Shown: positions 1 to 6,848 of the stretch, one piece after another | How positions within the stretch are numbered: the stretch's first letter is position 1 | Layout: every line of letters begins with the position of its first letter | Source: Thermoplasmata archaeon | Lineage (GTDB): Archaea > Thermoplasmatota > SW-10-69-26 | Assembly (NCBI GenBank): GCA_003561665.1 | Contig: PWVY01000102.1 | Coordinates: 1 to 13,757, forward strand | DNA: 13,757 bases | Reading direction: 5' to 3' | The notes under the pieces: generated by a model | What the model saw: only the letters and a program-made list of their open reading frames with translations | What the model was told of the DNA's origin: nothing | Database searches by the model: none | Position numbers and translations under genes: made by a program

Positions 1-294
1 GGCCTCCCCGGCGCCGCCCTCTTCGGCCTCTGCACAGCAGCCGACAACGCCGAAAACGACAACGGCAACGCCACAAGCAACGCGACCTGGATGCAAGCGC
101 CACCCTTCGCCTGGCTCTTCGCCAACGAAGACTGCGACAACGTCGAACACCCCAGCGCCAACACACCCAAACAAGCCGAACAGGCCGCCGAACAAGCAAA
201 CAACGCCGACGACAACGCTGGCGAAAACCAGGACCAAGGCCCGCCCGAACACGCAGGCGGCCCCCCTGAGCACGCAGGCGGCCCCGACCGCTAA
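1..294 (+). CDS. Small secreted-type protein, 3' part only (paralogue of 2970-3311)
   Basis: The frame is open from the first base to a TAA at 292-294. The 5' end, presumably with a signal peptide, lies outside the window. The 97 visible residues begin GLPGAALFGLCTA, continue through an Asn/Asp-rich linker to APPFAWL, and then reach a second cysteine (NEDC, residue 45 of the fragment). The same order, GLPxAAxFGxCTA, polar linker, APPFxWL, second Cys, occurs in the complete gene at 2970-3311, so the two are diverged paralogues. Cys11 and Cys45 of the fragment could form a disulfide outside the cell. The C-terminal part is Ala/Asn/Gln-rich and ends in two copies of PPEHAGG. Codons are strongly C-ending with GAA for Glu, like the lysine operon. 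I do not recognise a named family. Secretion is inferred only from the complete paralogue. Confidence 0.7.
   Translation, partial: GLPGAALFGLCTAADNAENDNGNATSNATWMQAPPFAWLFANEDCDNVEHPSANTPKQAEQAAEQANNADDNAGENQDQGPPEHAGGPPEHAGGPDR
241..282 (+). repeat. Two tandem 21-nt units encoding PPEHAGG
   Basis: The last codons of the preceding gene are an in-frame duplication of a 7-residue unit, PPEHAGG. The two DNA copies differ at a few third positions (GAA/GAG, CCC/CCT), so the duplication is not brand new. It lengthens a low-complexity tail and probably has no effect on the conserved core. Confidence 0.8.
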
Positions 295-308
295 CCGAAC
301 TAACCCCC

Positions 309-325
309 GCGGCCCTACCGGCCGC
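309..325 (+). terminator. GC-rich hairpin after the first gene, weak terminator candidate
   Basis: GCGGCC and GGCCGC form a perfect 6-bp stem around a 5-nt loop, 15 nt after the stop codon. No T-tract follows, so termination here is a guess from position. The rest of 295-501, about 200 nt between two convergent genes, contains no gene I can support. It holds this hairpin and the thermosome terminator. Confidence 0.35.
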
Positions 326-452
326 ATGAACCCTAACCACGGGTGGCCCGCCCAAACCCCTCGACGTCATCCCCTCCTACGCCCCGCGGGCCGCCCTTCT
401 CCTCACTTTTCCAACGATCCATAACGCATGATCCTGCGCTTAGGCGAAGATC

Positions 453-488
453 AGAAAAACAGGGAAAGGGCCTCCCCCTGGGGAGGCC
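453..488 (-). terminator. Hairpin plus T-rich tract ending the thermosome gene
   Basis: Positions 469-488 form a 9-bp perfect stem (GGCCTCCCC/GGGGAGGCC) with a 2-nt loop. Read on the minus strand, a pyrimidine run ending in five T follows (453-468). It lies 13 nt beyond the thermosome stop codon, and the T-tract is only on that side. This is a convincing intrinsic-type terminator for the minus-strand gene. Confidence 0.75.
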
Positions 489-501
489 TAGCCAGAGGAC
501 G

Positions 502-2100
502 TTAGAAGTCGAAATCGTCCCCATCCTCGTCGTCGCTGCCGAATCCCTGCGCCGCGATGACGTCATCGATGCGCAAAACGAGCGAAGCAACGTCCGTAGC
601 CGACTCGAGCGCTTGCGCCTTCACACGGAGGGGATCCCACACGTTGGCCTCCGCCATGTCCGCCACGCTTCGACCCTCGATGTCCACACCGATGGTCGTT
701 CGGCCTTTCTCGTGCTCGCTTCGAAGGTCCACGAGCGTCTCGATCGCATCGTGTCCGGCGTTCTCGGCGAGGGTGCGGGGGATGACCTCGATCGCATCGG
801 CGAAGGCTTCGATAGCAAGTTGCTCGCGTCCACCGATCTTGCCGGCGTACTCGCGCAACCGCAGCGCGACCTCGATGTCCGGAGCGCCTCCGCCCGGGAG
901 GATGGCTCCATCGGCGAAAGCGACGCTGGTGGCCCCGATGGCATCCTCAAGCGTGCGTTCGGCTTCCTGGGTGACGTGCTCGGTGCCACCGCGGACAAGC
1001 AGGCTCACGCTCCGAGCGTCGGGGCATTCCGTGACGAACGTGAACGTGTCATCGCCGAAGCGTCGCTCCTCGACCCATCCGGATTGGCCAAGGTCCTCTT
1101 CGGTGAGGCTTGCCACATCGCTCGTGATGCTTGCACCCGTCGCGCGGGCAAGGTGTTGGATGTCGCTTTTCTTGACGCGTCGGACGGCGTAGATGCCTTC
1201 TTTCGCGAGGAAGTGCTGGGCAAGGTCGTCGATGCCTTTCTGGCAGAAGACGACGTTTGCGCCTGCTTCCTTGATCGTGTCGACGATGCGGCGGAGTTGG
1301 CTTTCTTCCTCGTCGAGGAAGGTTTCGAGTTGGTTGGGGTCTGTGATTTGGATCTGAGCGTCAACCTCTGTCTCTCGGATCTCGATGGGCGTATCGAGCA
1401 GCGCGATGCGTGCCTCTTGGATGCTCTCGGGCATGCCGCTGTGCACGCGTTCTTTGCTGAGGATGATGCCTTCCACGAGCTCGGTTTCCTCGACGCTGCC
1501 GCCCTGTTGCGTGACGATTTGGATGTCGTCGGGGTCGACGCTTTCGCCGTGTGGTGTGGTCTCGGCGACGGCTTGAACGGCGTCGACGACGAGGGGTGCG
1601 AGCACGTTGGCGTAATCGCTGCTGGCTTTGCTGGCCATGGCGGTGCGGGCGACGTGTTCGAGGGTTTCATCGTCGATGTCGAAGGCTTCCTCGTGGAGGA
1701 TCTCGATGGCGCGTTGAGCTGCGAGGCGGAACCCTCGCGTGATGCGCGTGGCGTGCACGTCCTCGCTGAGGTCCTCAGCGTGGCGGAGAAGGGCGCCTGC
1801 GAGCACGACGGCGGTGGTGGTCCCGTCGCCGCAGGCTTCATCTTGGGTCTCGGCGACCTCGATGACCATCTTGGCGGCGGGGTGTTGGACGTCGATCTCG
1901 TCGAGGATGGTGGCGCCGTCGTTGGTGATGACGACGTCGCCCATGGTGTCGACGAGCATCTTGTCCATGCCTCGGGGGCCAAGCGTGGATCGGACGGCGT
2001 TCGCGATGGCACGTGAGGCTTGGATGTTGTTGGACCGTGCGTTTCGACCTTGTTCTCGCTGGGTTCCTTCTTTGAGGATGTACATCGGTTGTCCTTGCAT
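502..2100 (-). CDS. ths: Thermosome subunit (group II chaperonin)
   Basis: This is the ATP-dependent archaeal chaperonin that folds proteins in a double-ring cytosolic complex. The 532-residue product opens MQGQPMYILKEGTQ, the classic thermosome N-terminus. It carries LGPRGMDKML at 40-49, NDGATIL at 60-66, the nucleotide-site GDGTTTAVV from 91, and a GGG motif in the C-terminal half. The length is slightly below the usual 540-555 residues. The C-terminus is acidic (SDDEDGDDFDF) instead of the Gly/Met-rich tail common in thermosomes. A start 34 codons upstream is open but rejected: GGAGGTG sits 5 nt before the ATG at 2100, the family N-terminus begins there, and the TATA box lies inside the extension. 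Codons near the 5' end are mostly C-ending, with more G/T-ending codons toward the 3' end. It is transcribed alone from its own promoter to a strong terminator. Which subunit (alpha, beta or gamma) cannot be told. Confidence 0.97.
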   Translation of the reverse strand: MQGQPMYILKEGTQREQGRNARSNNIQASRAIANAVRSTLGPRGMDKMLVDTMGDVVITNDGATILDEIDVQHPAAKMVIEVAETQDEACGDGTTTAVVLAGALLRHAEDLSEDVHATRITRGFRLAAQRAIEILHEEAFDIDDETLEHVARTAMASKASSDYANVLAPLVVDAVQAVAETTPHGESVDPDDIQIVTQQGGSVEETELVEGIILSKERVHSGMPESIQEARIALLDTPIEIRETEVDAQIQITDPNQLETFLDEEESQLRRIVDTIKEAGANVVFCQKGIDDLAQHFLAKEGIYAVRRVKKSDIQHLARATGASITSDVASLTEEDLGQSGWVEERRFGDDTFTFVTECPDARSVSLLVRGGTEHVTQEAERTLEDAIGATSVAFADGAILPGGGAPDIEVALRLREYAGKIGGREQLAIEAFADAIEVIPRTLAENAGHDAIETLVDLRSEHEKGRTTIGVDIEGRSVADMAEANVWDPLRVKAQALESATDVASLVLRIDDVIAAQGFGSDDEDGDDFDF

Positions 2101-2139
2101 GGTTTCACCTCCGTGGGGGGGTTTCCCTAACTCCCCCAA

Positions 2140-2179
2140 CCAGGAAGTGTTTGAACTTCTATATAATTCTAACTCCTGG
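2140..2179 (-). promoter_or_regulatory. Thermosome promoter: TATA box inside inverted repeats
   Basis: On the minus strand AATTATATAG (2159-2168) is an obvious TATA box in GC-rich surroundings. It would place transcription start near 2135-2140 and leave a leader of about 35-40 nt that holds the GGAGGTG ribosome site. The box is bracketed by a 6-bp inverted repeat (CCAGGA 2140-2145, TCCTGG 2174-2179). A second inverted repeat, GAAGT-N6-ACTTC (2144-2159), abuts it. Such symmetry around TATA suits a regulator that blocks TBP or TFB. The regulator itself is unknown. Confidence 0.6.
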
Positions 2180-2194
2180 CGCATACCTTCATAG

Positions 2195-2210
2195 GTGGAC
2201 AAATGTGGAC
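2195..2210. repeat. Direct repeat GTGGAC, 10-bp period, upstream of the thermosome TATA box
   Basis: GTGGAC occurs twice, separated by AAAT, so the two copies face the same side of the helix. The pair lies about 30 bp upstream of the TATA box, a position where an archaeal activator could bind. It also lies just beyond the end of the DUF2299 gene, whose stop is at 2248. Confidence 0.3.
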
Positions 2211-2225
2211 TTAGGGAGAGCCTAA
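2211..2225 (-). terminator. Short hairpin after the DUF2299 gene
   Basis: TTAGG-GAGAG-CCTAA makes a 5-bp stem, 22 nt past the stop codon of the minus-strand DUF2299 gene. No U-tract follows, so this is at best a weak terminator. Confidence 0.25.
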
Positions 2226-2247
2226 CGGGTTCCTGGGTTGAGATGGG

Positions 2248-2790
2248 TTAGATGTAGCCGCGGATGTCGGGGCCGGTGCTCGTGGGGCCTTGTCCGATGC
2301 CTCCAAGCTCCTCGTTGAGCACCTCGATCAGCAAAAGGTGCTTCGTGTAGAGGCGGCGAAGCGAGGTGAAGAAGGCGTGCTGGGAGAACGCATCGTCGTA
2401 GATCTGCGTGTCCAGTTGCCAACGGGCCAGGATGCCTTCCTCGATCTTCCCCGCGAACCCGGTGTGGCCTTCCTGGAAGGCGGTGCGTCGAAGGCGGTGC
2501 GTGATGCGGCGTTTGTCCCCGTTGTCGAGGTTGCTGTAGGGTTCCTTGTGTTTCGGGGAGAGTTGAACGCCCATCACGAGCGCGATCAGCGACCGGTTCT
2601 CGGGTCGGACCACGTGCACGTTCGCATCGCCTTTCCCTGCTGGGTACTTGACGATGTAGTGGAAGATCGCATCCTTGTCGTCGGTGACCTTCTTGGATGA
2701 GTACCCGGCTTCATCGAGCCATCCTCGCACCTTCTTGTCGAGCTTCTCGTCGTCCAGACGCGTTCCAGGTTCGATTCGATCCTCCGACAC
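2248..2790 (-). CDS. DUF2299-family protein of unknown function
   Basis: The 180-residue soluble product matches, from memory, the pattern of archaeal DUF2299 proteins. It has an N-terminal helix (KLDKKVRGWLDEAG), a beta-sheet segment (FHYIVKYPAG, VHVVRPENRS), and a hydrophobic strand (LIALVMGVQLSPKH). A helical C-terminal half follows, ending around LLLIEVLNEELG, and there is no signal peptide or membrane span. The reaction or partner is not known for the family. I start at GTG 2788-2790, which has GGAGG 12 nt upstream. A TTG nine codons earlier would add an unlikely MLLWRRCDT. The gene lies upstream of and in the same direction as the thermosome gene, but that gene has its own promoter, so a shared operon is not required. 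It is divergent from the secreted protein at 2970. Confidence 0.6.
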   Translation of the reverse strand: MSEDRIEPGTRLDDEKLDKKVRGWLDEAGYSSKKVTDDKDAIFHYIVKYPAGKGDANVHVVRPENRSLIALVMGVQLSPKHKEPYSNLDNGDKRRITHRLRRTAFQEGHTGFAGKIEEGILARWQLDTQIYDDAFSQHAFFTSLRRLYTKHLLLIEVLNEELGGIGQGPTSTGPDIRGYI

Positions 2791-2926
2791 GGTATCACAT
2801 CGCCTCCAGAGCAACAAAAGGAGGCTGTCGGTGAATCGTGCTTCCCCTTGAAAACCCCGCGCCCCTCGACCTCGCGCCTGCTATCAACAGGCACCTATGC
2901 AACGTTTCGATTGTTCAGGCATAAAC

Positions 2927-2964
2927 GATTAAAAGTCCCTTATCGTGGCTACGAGCGGAGGACA
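2927..2964 (+). promoter_or_regulatory. TATA-like box and ribosome site for the small secreted protein
   Basis: GATTAAAAG (2927-2935) is an AT-rich box about 35-40 nt ahead of the ATG at 2970. It predicts a short leader containing GGAGG 8 nt before the start. The AT-rich stretch 2915-2940 is the only one between this gene and the divergent DUF2299 gene and may serve both. Apart from it, the 179 nt from 2791 to 2969 show nothing I can name. Confidence 0.5.
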
Positions 2965-2969
2965 AAAAC

Positions 2970-3311
2970 ATGCGATGGACAACAATCGCGATCGCCGTCA
3001 CGCTCCTAACCGTCCCGGCCGCCGCTATGGCCGGTCACGGCAACGGCAACGGAGGCGGACACGACACGTTCCCGGGCCTTCCGAACGCAGCCTTCTTCGG
3101 GATCTGCACAGCGTACGAGAACAACCAGAACGGGCAAGAGAACGGGCAAGCCGGTGAAGCTCCCCCCTTCCAATGGTTAAGCGACCAAGCTGAAGAAGAA
3201 GAGCAAACCGTCGAAGAATGGTGTGCCGAGAACGGTCAACACCCCGGTCAAGGCAACGGACCCGACAACGGTCAAGGCAACGGTCAGGGCAACGCTCCCG
3301 GTAACGAGTAG
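2970..3311 (+). CDS. Small secreted protein with two cysteines and a GNGQ-rich tail
   Basis: The 113-residue product starts with a clean Sec-type signal peptide: MRWTT, a hydrophobic core, then AMA before Gly22. A Gly/Asn/His-rich spacer leads to the core GLPNAAFFGICTAYENN (36-52), APPFQWL (64-70), an acidic helix (71-84) and WCAENG (84-89). Cys46 and Cys85 are the only cysteines and probably pair outside the cell. The tail from 90 is built of PGQGNG / NGQGN units, and its DNA has a 14-nt exact direct repeat (3246-3259, 3270-3283). The core matches the truncated gene at 1-294. The start is supported by GGAGG 8 nt upstream and by the signal peptide. It is transcribed alone and ends at a hairpin terminator. 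I do not recognise the family; a cell-surface or exported structural role is inference. Confidence 0.8.
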   Translation: MRWTTIAIAVTLLTVPAAAMAGHGNGNGGGHDTFPGLPNAAFFGICTAYENNQNGQENGQAGEAPPFQWLSDQAEEEEQTVEEWCAENGQHPGQGNGPDNGQGNGQGNAPGNE

Positions 3312-3360
3312 AGCCCCCTTCCTACCCGGCGGCAACCGCTGCCGCGGCTCTTTCCCTTTT
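3310..3360 (+). terminator. Two-tier hairpin with T-rich tail after the secreted protein
   Basis: An outer stem AGAGCC (3310-3315) / GGCTCT (3346-3351) encloses an inner stem GCGGCA (3329-3334) / TGCCGC (3340-3345) with a 5-nt loop. It is followed by TTCCCTTTT. It overlaps the stop codon of the plus-strand gene. The pyrimidine tail is on the plus side only, so it serves that gene rather than the convergent zinc-finger gene. Confidence 0.65.
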
Positions 3361-3367
3361 CCCCTCT

Positions 3368-3529
3368 CTAAGCTGTGCTCGCTTGGATGCTTGGCACCGC
3401 TCGGGAACCATGAACCTCGTAGCAAGCTTCACCGCAGAAGGCACGTTCCGGAGGTTTAGCCCAGTCTTCAACCTCGAACGGGATCGTTTCGCCACAGTGC
3501 TCGCATTCGATGGTCACGGTTTCGCTCAT
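3368..3529 (-). CDS. Small CxxC/CxxxC zinc-finger protein (53 aa)
   Basis: The product begins MSETVTIECEHCGETI and contains Cys9-x2-Cys12 and Cys32-x3-Cys36 (FCGEACYEVH). This four-cysteine arrangement fits one treble-clef-like or ribbon zinc site, with His40 as a possible extra ligand. There is no membrane segment. The frame is open for another 36 codons upstream, but that extension looks like random GC-rich translation. A GGAG lies 11 nt before the chosen ATG. Many archaea encode such one-finger proteins, and nothing here shows whether it binds nucleic acid or protein. It lies downstream of gatE in the same direction and converges with the secreted protein gene. Confidence 0.6.
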   Translation of the reverse strand: MSETVTIECEHCGETIPFEVEDWAKPPERAFCGEACYEVHGSRAVPSIQASTA

Positions 3530-3623
3530 AGGTGAATCGGCTCCTGCCCCTCTGCAAGCGCAGCGGGCGTGCCTCGCTTTGTCAAAGGGGGTCTTCAGTT
3601 TTGCCCCGTCACGGCACGTAGCA

Positions 3624-3652
3624 TGTGATGCCAACACAACATCCTGTGATGC
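3624..3652. repeat. Direct repeat TGTGATGC with 21-bp spacing between gatE and the zinc-finger gene
   Basis: TGTGATGC occurs at 3624-3631 and 3645-3652, a start-to-start distance of 21 bp or two helical turns. The first copy is also part of an imperfect palindrome (GCATgtgATGC). It lies about 95-125 nt upstream of the zinc-finger start and just past the gatE stop. It could be an operator or chance. I see no TATA box or other gene in 3530-3667. Confidence 0.3.
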
Positions 3653-3667
3653 GTACCCAACACGAAC

Positions 3668-5539
3668 CTAGCCCGAGCGCTCTTGGATCGCTTCCCGCAC
3701 CAACCGGTTCACCGTCTCCCCTTCCACCTTCCCCCGCAACCGCCCCATCGCCTGCCCCATCAATGCACCCATCGCGCCCATGCCCCGCTCCTCCACCAAA
3801 CCGGAGGAACCTTCGACGATCTCCTCCACGATCTCACGAGCCTCATCCTCGCTGAGGCCACCCAACCCCAACGATTCAACCGCCTCATCGACCGTGCTCC
3901 CCTCCTGAGCCGCGGTCAGCAAGACCTCCTCCAGCGCATCCTTCGTGAACGCGCCCTCCTCCACGGCAAGGACGCCACCACGAAGCAAATCATCCGAGAC
4001 CGTGACGCCTTCGCTTTCGACTTGGGGACGGATTTGGAGGATCGCGCTCGCCGCAAGGCTTGCATCCACGCCCTCCTCCGCGAGCGCGTCGAACAAGCCC
4101 GCGTGCACGCTCTTCGCCAAGGGACCAGCGACCTCCTCGTTCAAGCCAAGCTCCTCCTCGTACCGTTGCGCCTTCTCCTCCGGCATCTCCGGGAGGTTCT
4201 CCCCCAGCGCGTCCAACCGGTCGCTCGTGACGCGAGCGGGGGGCACATCCGTTTCAGGGTACATGCGCGCGCTGCCCGAGAGGGGGCGCAGGTACCGCGT
4301 GGAGCCATCCTCGAGGGCTTGACGTGTCTCTTCGGGCACGCCTTCGAACGCGAGGCGGGCTCGATGGGCGACCATGTCCAGCGCGTTGCGTGCGGTGGTT
4401 TCCTCAGCGGCGACGAGGCAGAAGGCATCCTCCCCTGGCGTTGTTCCAAGCGCGTCGTGAACGGCGTTGACCTCGTTCTCCGTGATACCGTAAGCTGGAA
4501 GTTCGTCGGTGTGGAAGAGGCCGCGCGTCCCTTGGGAGCGGGCGTATCCTGCGAGTTCGCGTCCAAGGCGGTGCTCGTCGTCTTTGGTGCCTAGGTGGCC
4601 GTGGAATCCTGGGAGGGCGAGAGCGTGCACGGTGTGGCCGGCGTCGAGGGCGTTGGTGATGACGTTCGCGTTGGTGTCTTCGAAGAGGCGTGTCACGTCG
4701 GTTGGTTCGTTGGGGATGTTGTCGGGGTGGGCGGTTTTCTCGAGGCGGGATGCGAGGTCGATGAGGAACTCTTGGCGTGCTTTCTCGGTGGTGACGTTCT
4801 CGGGGAGCATGTCGAGGTCTTGGACGCCTTTGATCTCGACGCGGGCTCCTCCGGGGATGCTGATGTTGAGGTCTTGGCGGATGGTTCCAAGGCCGCGTTT
4901 GGCTTTCCCTGTGGCGCGGATCATGGTGCCAAGCGTGAGGGCGGCTTCGCGGACTTGTTCGGGGCTATGAAGTTGGGGGGCTGTGGCGATCTCGATGAGG
5001 GGGATGCCGAGGCGGTCGAGGCGGTAGCGGGCTTGGTGTTGGCCGCGTTCCATGATGCGTGCGGCGTCTTCTTCGAGGGCCATGGCTTCCAATTCGACGG
5101 TGCCTTCGCTTGTTTCGATGCTGCCTTCGGTGGCGACGAGGGCGGTGCGTTGGAACCCGGTCGTGTTGGATCCGTCGATGACGATCTTGCGCATGGTGTG
5201 GACTTCGTCGACGGGGTTCGCGTTCGTCAAAAGGGCGATGGTGAGGACGGTGTTGAGGGCGTCTTCGTTGATGGGGTGGGGGGGTTCTTCGTCGGCTTCG
5301 ACGAGGCAACTGGTGTGGGGGCTGGCTTCGTAGTGGTAGGTGCGTCCTTTGCGGGCTTCGGCGAGGGCGGCGGTGTCGACGTCGCCCATCTCGCTGTGGG
5401 TGGGTCGGAGGCGTCGGGTGATCTCGACGGTGGTTTCTTCGTCGAGGGTGGTGGGGCATCGGCAGAAGAGTTTGCCTGTGTCGAGCTGTTGGTGGACTTC
5501 GAGGCCGCATTTGACAGGGTGGGGGGCGTTTTCAGGCAT
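3668..5539 (-). CDS. gatE: Glutamyl-tRNA(Gln) amidotransferase subunit E
   Basis: GatE phosphorylates the glutamate of misacylated Glu-tRNA(Gln) and, with ammonia from GatD, makes Gln-tRNA(Gln). The pair is specific to Archaea. The 623-residue length is normal. The N-terminus has KCGLEVHQQLDTGKLFCRCP (10-29). The amidotransferase cradle follows to about 270, with motifs such as MRKIVIDGSNTTGFQRT and GLGTIRQDLNISIPGG. Then come the inserted GAD (AspRS-like) domain, roughly 270-400, and the helical domain with a YqeY-like tail that binds tRNA. The ATG overlaps the end of gatD by 8 nt and is preceded by GGAGG, so the two are translationally coupled. Codon use changes sharply along the gene. By hand count, Glu is GAA 19 : GAG 2 in the first ~168 codons and GAA 6 : GAG 22 in the last ~170, with GCC/CTC giving way to GCG/GTG/TTG. 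No frameshift is seen. Confidence 0.97.
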   Translation of the reverse strand: MPENAPHPVKCGLEVHQQLDTGKLFCRCPTTLDEETTVEITRRLRPTHSEMGDVDTAALAEARKGRTYHYEASPHTSCLVEADEEPPHPINEDALNTVLTIALLTNANPVDEVHTMRKIVIDGSNTTGFQRTALVATEGSIETSEGTVELEAMALEEDAARIMERGQHQARYRLDRLGIPLIEIATAPQLHSPEQVREAALTLGTMIRATGKAKRGLGTIRQDLNISIPGGARVEIKGVQDLDMLPENVTTEKARQEFLIDLASRLEKTAHPDNIPNEPTDVTRLFEDTNANVITNALDAGHTVHALALPGFHGHLGTKDDEHRLGRELAGYARSQGTRGLFHTDELPAYGITENEVNAVHDALGTTPGEDAFCLVAAEETTARNALDMVAHRARLAFEGVPEETRQALEDGSTRYLRPLSGSARMYPETDVPPARVTSDRLDALGENLPEMPEEKAQRYEEELGLNEEVAGPLAKSVHAGLFDALAEEGVDASLAASAILQIRPQVESEGVTVSDDLLRGGVLAVEEGAFTKDALEEVLLTAAQEGSTVDEAVESLGLGGLSEDEAREIVEEIVEGSSGLVEERGMGAMGALMGQAMGRLRGKVEGETVNRLVREAIQERSG

Positions 5540-6848
5540 CCGCGTTGCCTCCTGTGGGGTAGTGGTAGGCGGTTCGTGGCGTCGTTTCGCGGGCTTGGGG
5601 TTCTTGGAAGAGGGTTTTGGCTTCTTCGGTGGTGTCGGCGGTGCCTAGGGCCCAGGCGAGTTTGACGTACGCGGTTTCGGGGAGCATGTCGTTAGTGGGG
5701 ATGCATCCGGCTTGGACGAGTTCGCGCCCGTTCTCGTACACGTAGAGGTTGGTTCTGCCGTTGAGGCATTGGCTGGCGACGGTGACGAGGGTGCCTTCGT
5801 CGATGATGGTTTCGAGGGTGGGGATCAGGTCGTTTCGGATGTGGCCTAGGCCGGTGCCGGCGAGGACGAGGCCTTGTTGGTTCTTGGCGGCGGCGAGGAG
5901 TTCGTTCTCGGTGAGGCTGGGGTAGCTTTGGATGAGGCTTACGGCGTCGGTGATGGTGCCGTGGCGTTGGATCTCATCGCTGGGTGGGTGGGGTTGGGTG
6001 TCCCATTGGATCTCGTTGGGCGTGATGCGTCCCAGGGGTGGGTGGTTGAGGCTTTGGAAGGCGTCGCGTCGGCTGGTGTGCATCTTGCGGGCGCGTCCGG
6101 CGGCGTGGATGCTCCAGGTCGTATCGCTCATGGTCTCGTGCATGACGATGGTGACCTCGCCGATGCGTTCGTTAGCGGCGAGGCGCACGGCGGCTGTGAG
6201 GTTGGTGGCGGCGTCCGAGCTGGGTCGATCGCTGGAGCGTTGGGCGCCGACGAGGACGACGGGGCCGGGGAGTTGGTTGAAGAGGAGGCTGAGGGCGGTG
6301 GCGGTGTAGTGGAGGGTGTCGGTGCCGTGGGTGATGACGATGCCTTGGGCGCCGTCGTTGAAGGCGTTCTCGATGGCGTCGGCGAGTTCGAGCCAGTGCG
6401 TGGGGGTGAGGTCTTCGCTGAAGGCTTCGAACACGACGTGGGGGTCTATGTTGGCGTGTTCGAAGGCTTCGGGGACGGCGGCGGCGAGTTCGTCGGGGCT
6501 GGTGGCGGGGTAGACGGCGCCGGTGCGGTATTCGACGAAGCTGGCGATGGTGCCTCCGGTTCCGAGCAGCGCTACGGTGGGGAGGTCCTCTCGTGGTTCG
6601 GGCGGGATGGTTTCGGGTTCGGTTCGTGGGGGGGTTTCGAGTCGTTCGAGGGTGTCGTCTTCGGTGAGGCGGAGGCCGAGGTTGTACCCGCTTTCGAGTT
6701 TGACGACGAGGGTGTCTTGGCCGCTGAATGCGTGGCGGGGCATGAGGATGCCTTCGTAGGTGTCTCCTTGGGTTTGGATGCGGACGCGATCGCCGGGTTC
6801 GGCGTTCTCTTCATCGAGGAGGCGGTCCACGGGGGAGGGAGGAGTCAT
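5532..6848 (-). CDS. gatD: Glutamyl-tRNA(Gln) amidotransferase subunit D
   Basis: GatD is an asparaginase-like enzyme that releases ammonia from glutamine (or asparagine) and channels it to GatE. The 438 residues comprise an N-terminal beta-barrel-like domain (about 18-70, GDRVRIQTQGDTYEG) and the asparaginase domain from about 90. All expected catalytic residues are visible: Thr100 in GTGGTIAS, Thr176-Asp177 in THGTDT, and Lys255 in GRARKMHTS. RSSDRPSSDA and the C-terminal asparaginase half are also intact. The ATG at 6848 gives the usual N-terminus but has no strong ribosome site. No clear TATA box was found in the 104 nt to the ATPase gene, which runs in the same direction, so either a weak promoter or read-through supplies transcription. 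Codons are uniformly C-ending with GAA and CAA preferred. Confidence 0.96.
   Translation of the reverse strand: MTPPSPVDRLLDEENAEPGDRVRIQTQGDTYEGILMPRHAFSGQDTLVVKLESGYNLGLRLTEDDTLERLETPPRTEPETIPPEPREDLPTVALLGTGGTIASFVEYRTGAVYPATSPDELAAAVPEAFEHANIDPHVVFEAFSEDLTPTHWLELADAIENAFNDGAQGIVITHGTDTLHYTATALSLLFNQLPGPVVLVGAQRSSDRPSSDAATNLTAAVRLAANERIGEVTIVMHETMSDTTWSIHAAGRARKMHTSRRDAFQSLNHPPLGRITPNEIQWDTQPHPPSDEIQRHGTITDAVSLIQSYPSLTENELLAAAKNQQGLVLAGTGLGHIRNDLIPTLETIIDEGTLVTVASQCLNGRTNLYVYENGRELVQAGCIPTNDMLPETAYVKLAWALGTADTTEEAKTLFQEPQARETTPRTAYHYPTGGNADA

Noticed and set aside
343..2016. A 557-codon open frame on the plus strand opposite the thermosome gene.
   Set aside because: It is the antisense shadow of a GC-rich gene; its product is low-complexity Asp/Val/Gly/Ala sequence with no family signature, and the opposite strand encodes an unmistakable chaperonin.
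2101..2202. A 34-codon N-terminal extension of the thermosome.
   Set aside because: The TATA box, inverted repeats and ribosome site lie inside it, and family members begin at the downstream methionine.
2766..2780. A GGTTCGATTC sequence like a tRNA T-loop.
   Set aside because: It lies within the 5' end of the DUF2299 gene, and no acceptor, D or anticodon stems can be formed around it.
3530..3637. A 36-residue N-terminal extension of the zinc-finger protein.
   Set aside because: It is Arg/Ala/Cys-rich with no pattern, while MSETVTIECEHCG is a compact natural start with a ribosome-like site upstream.
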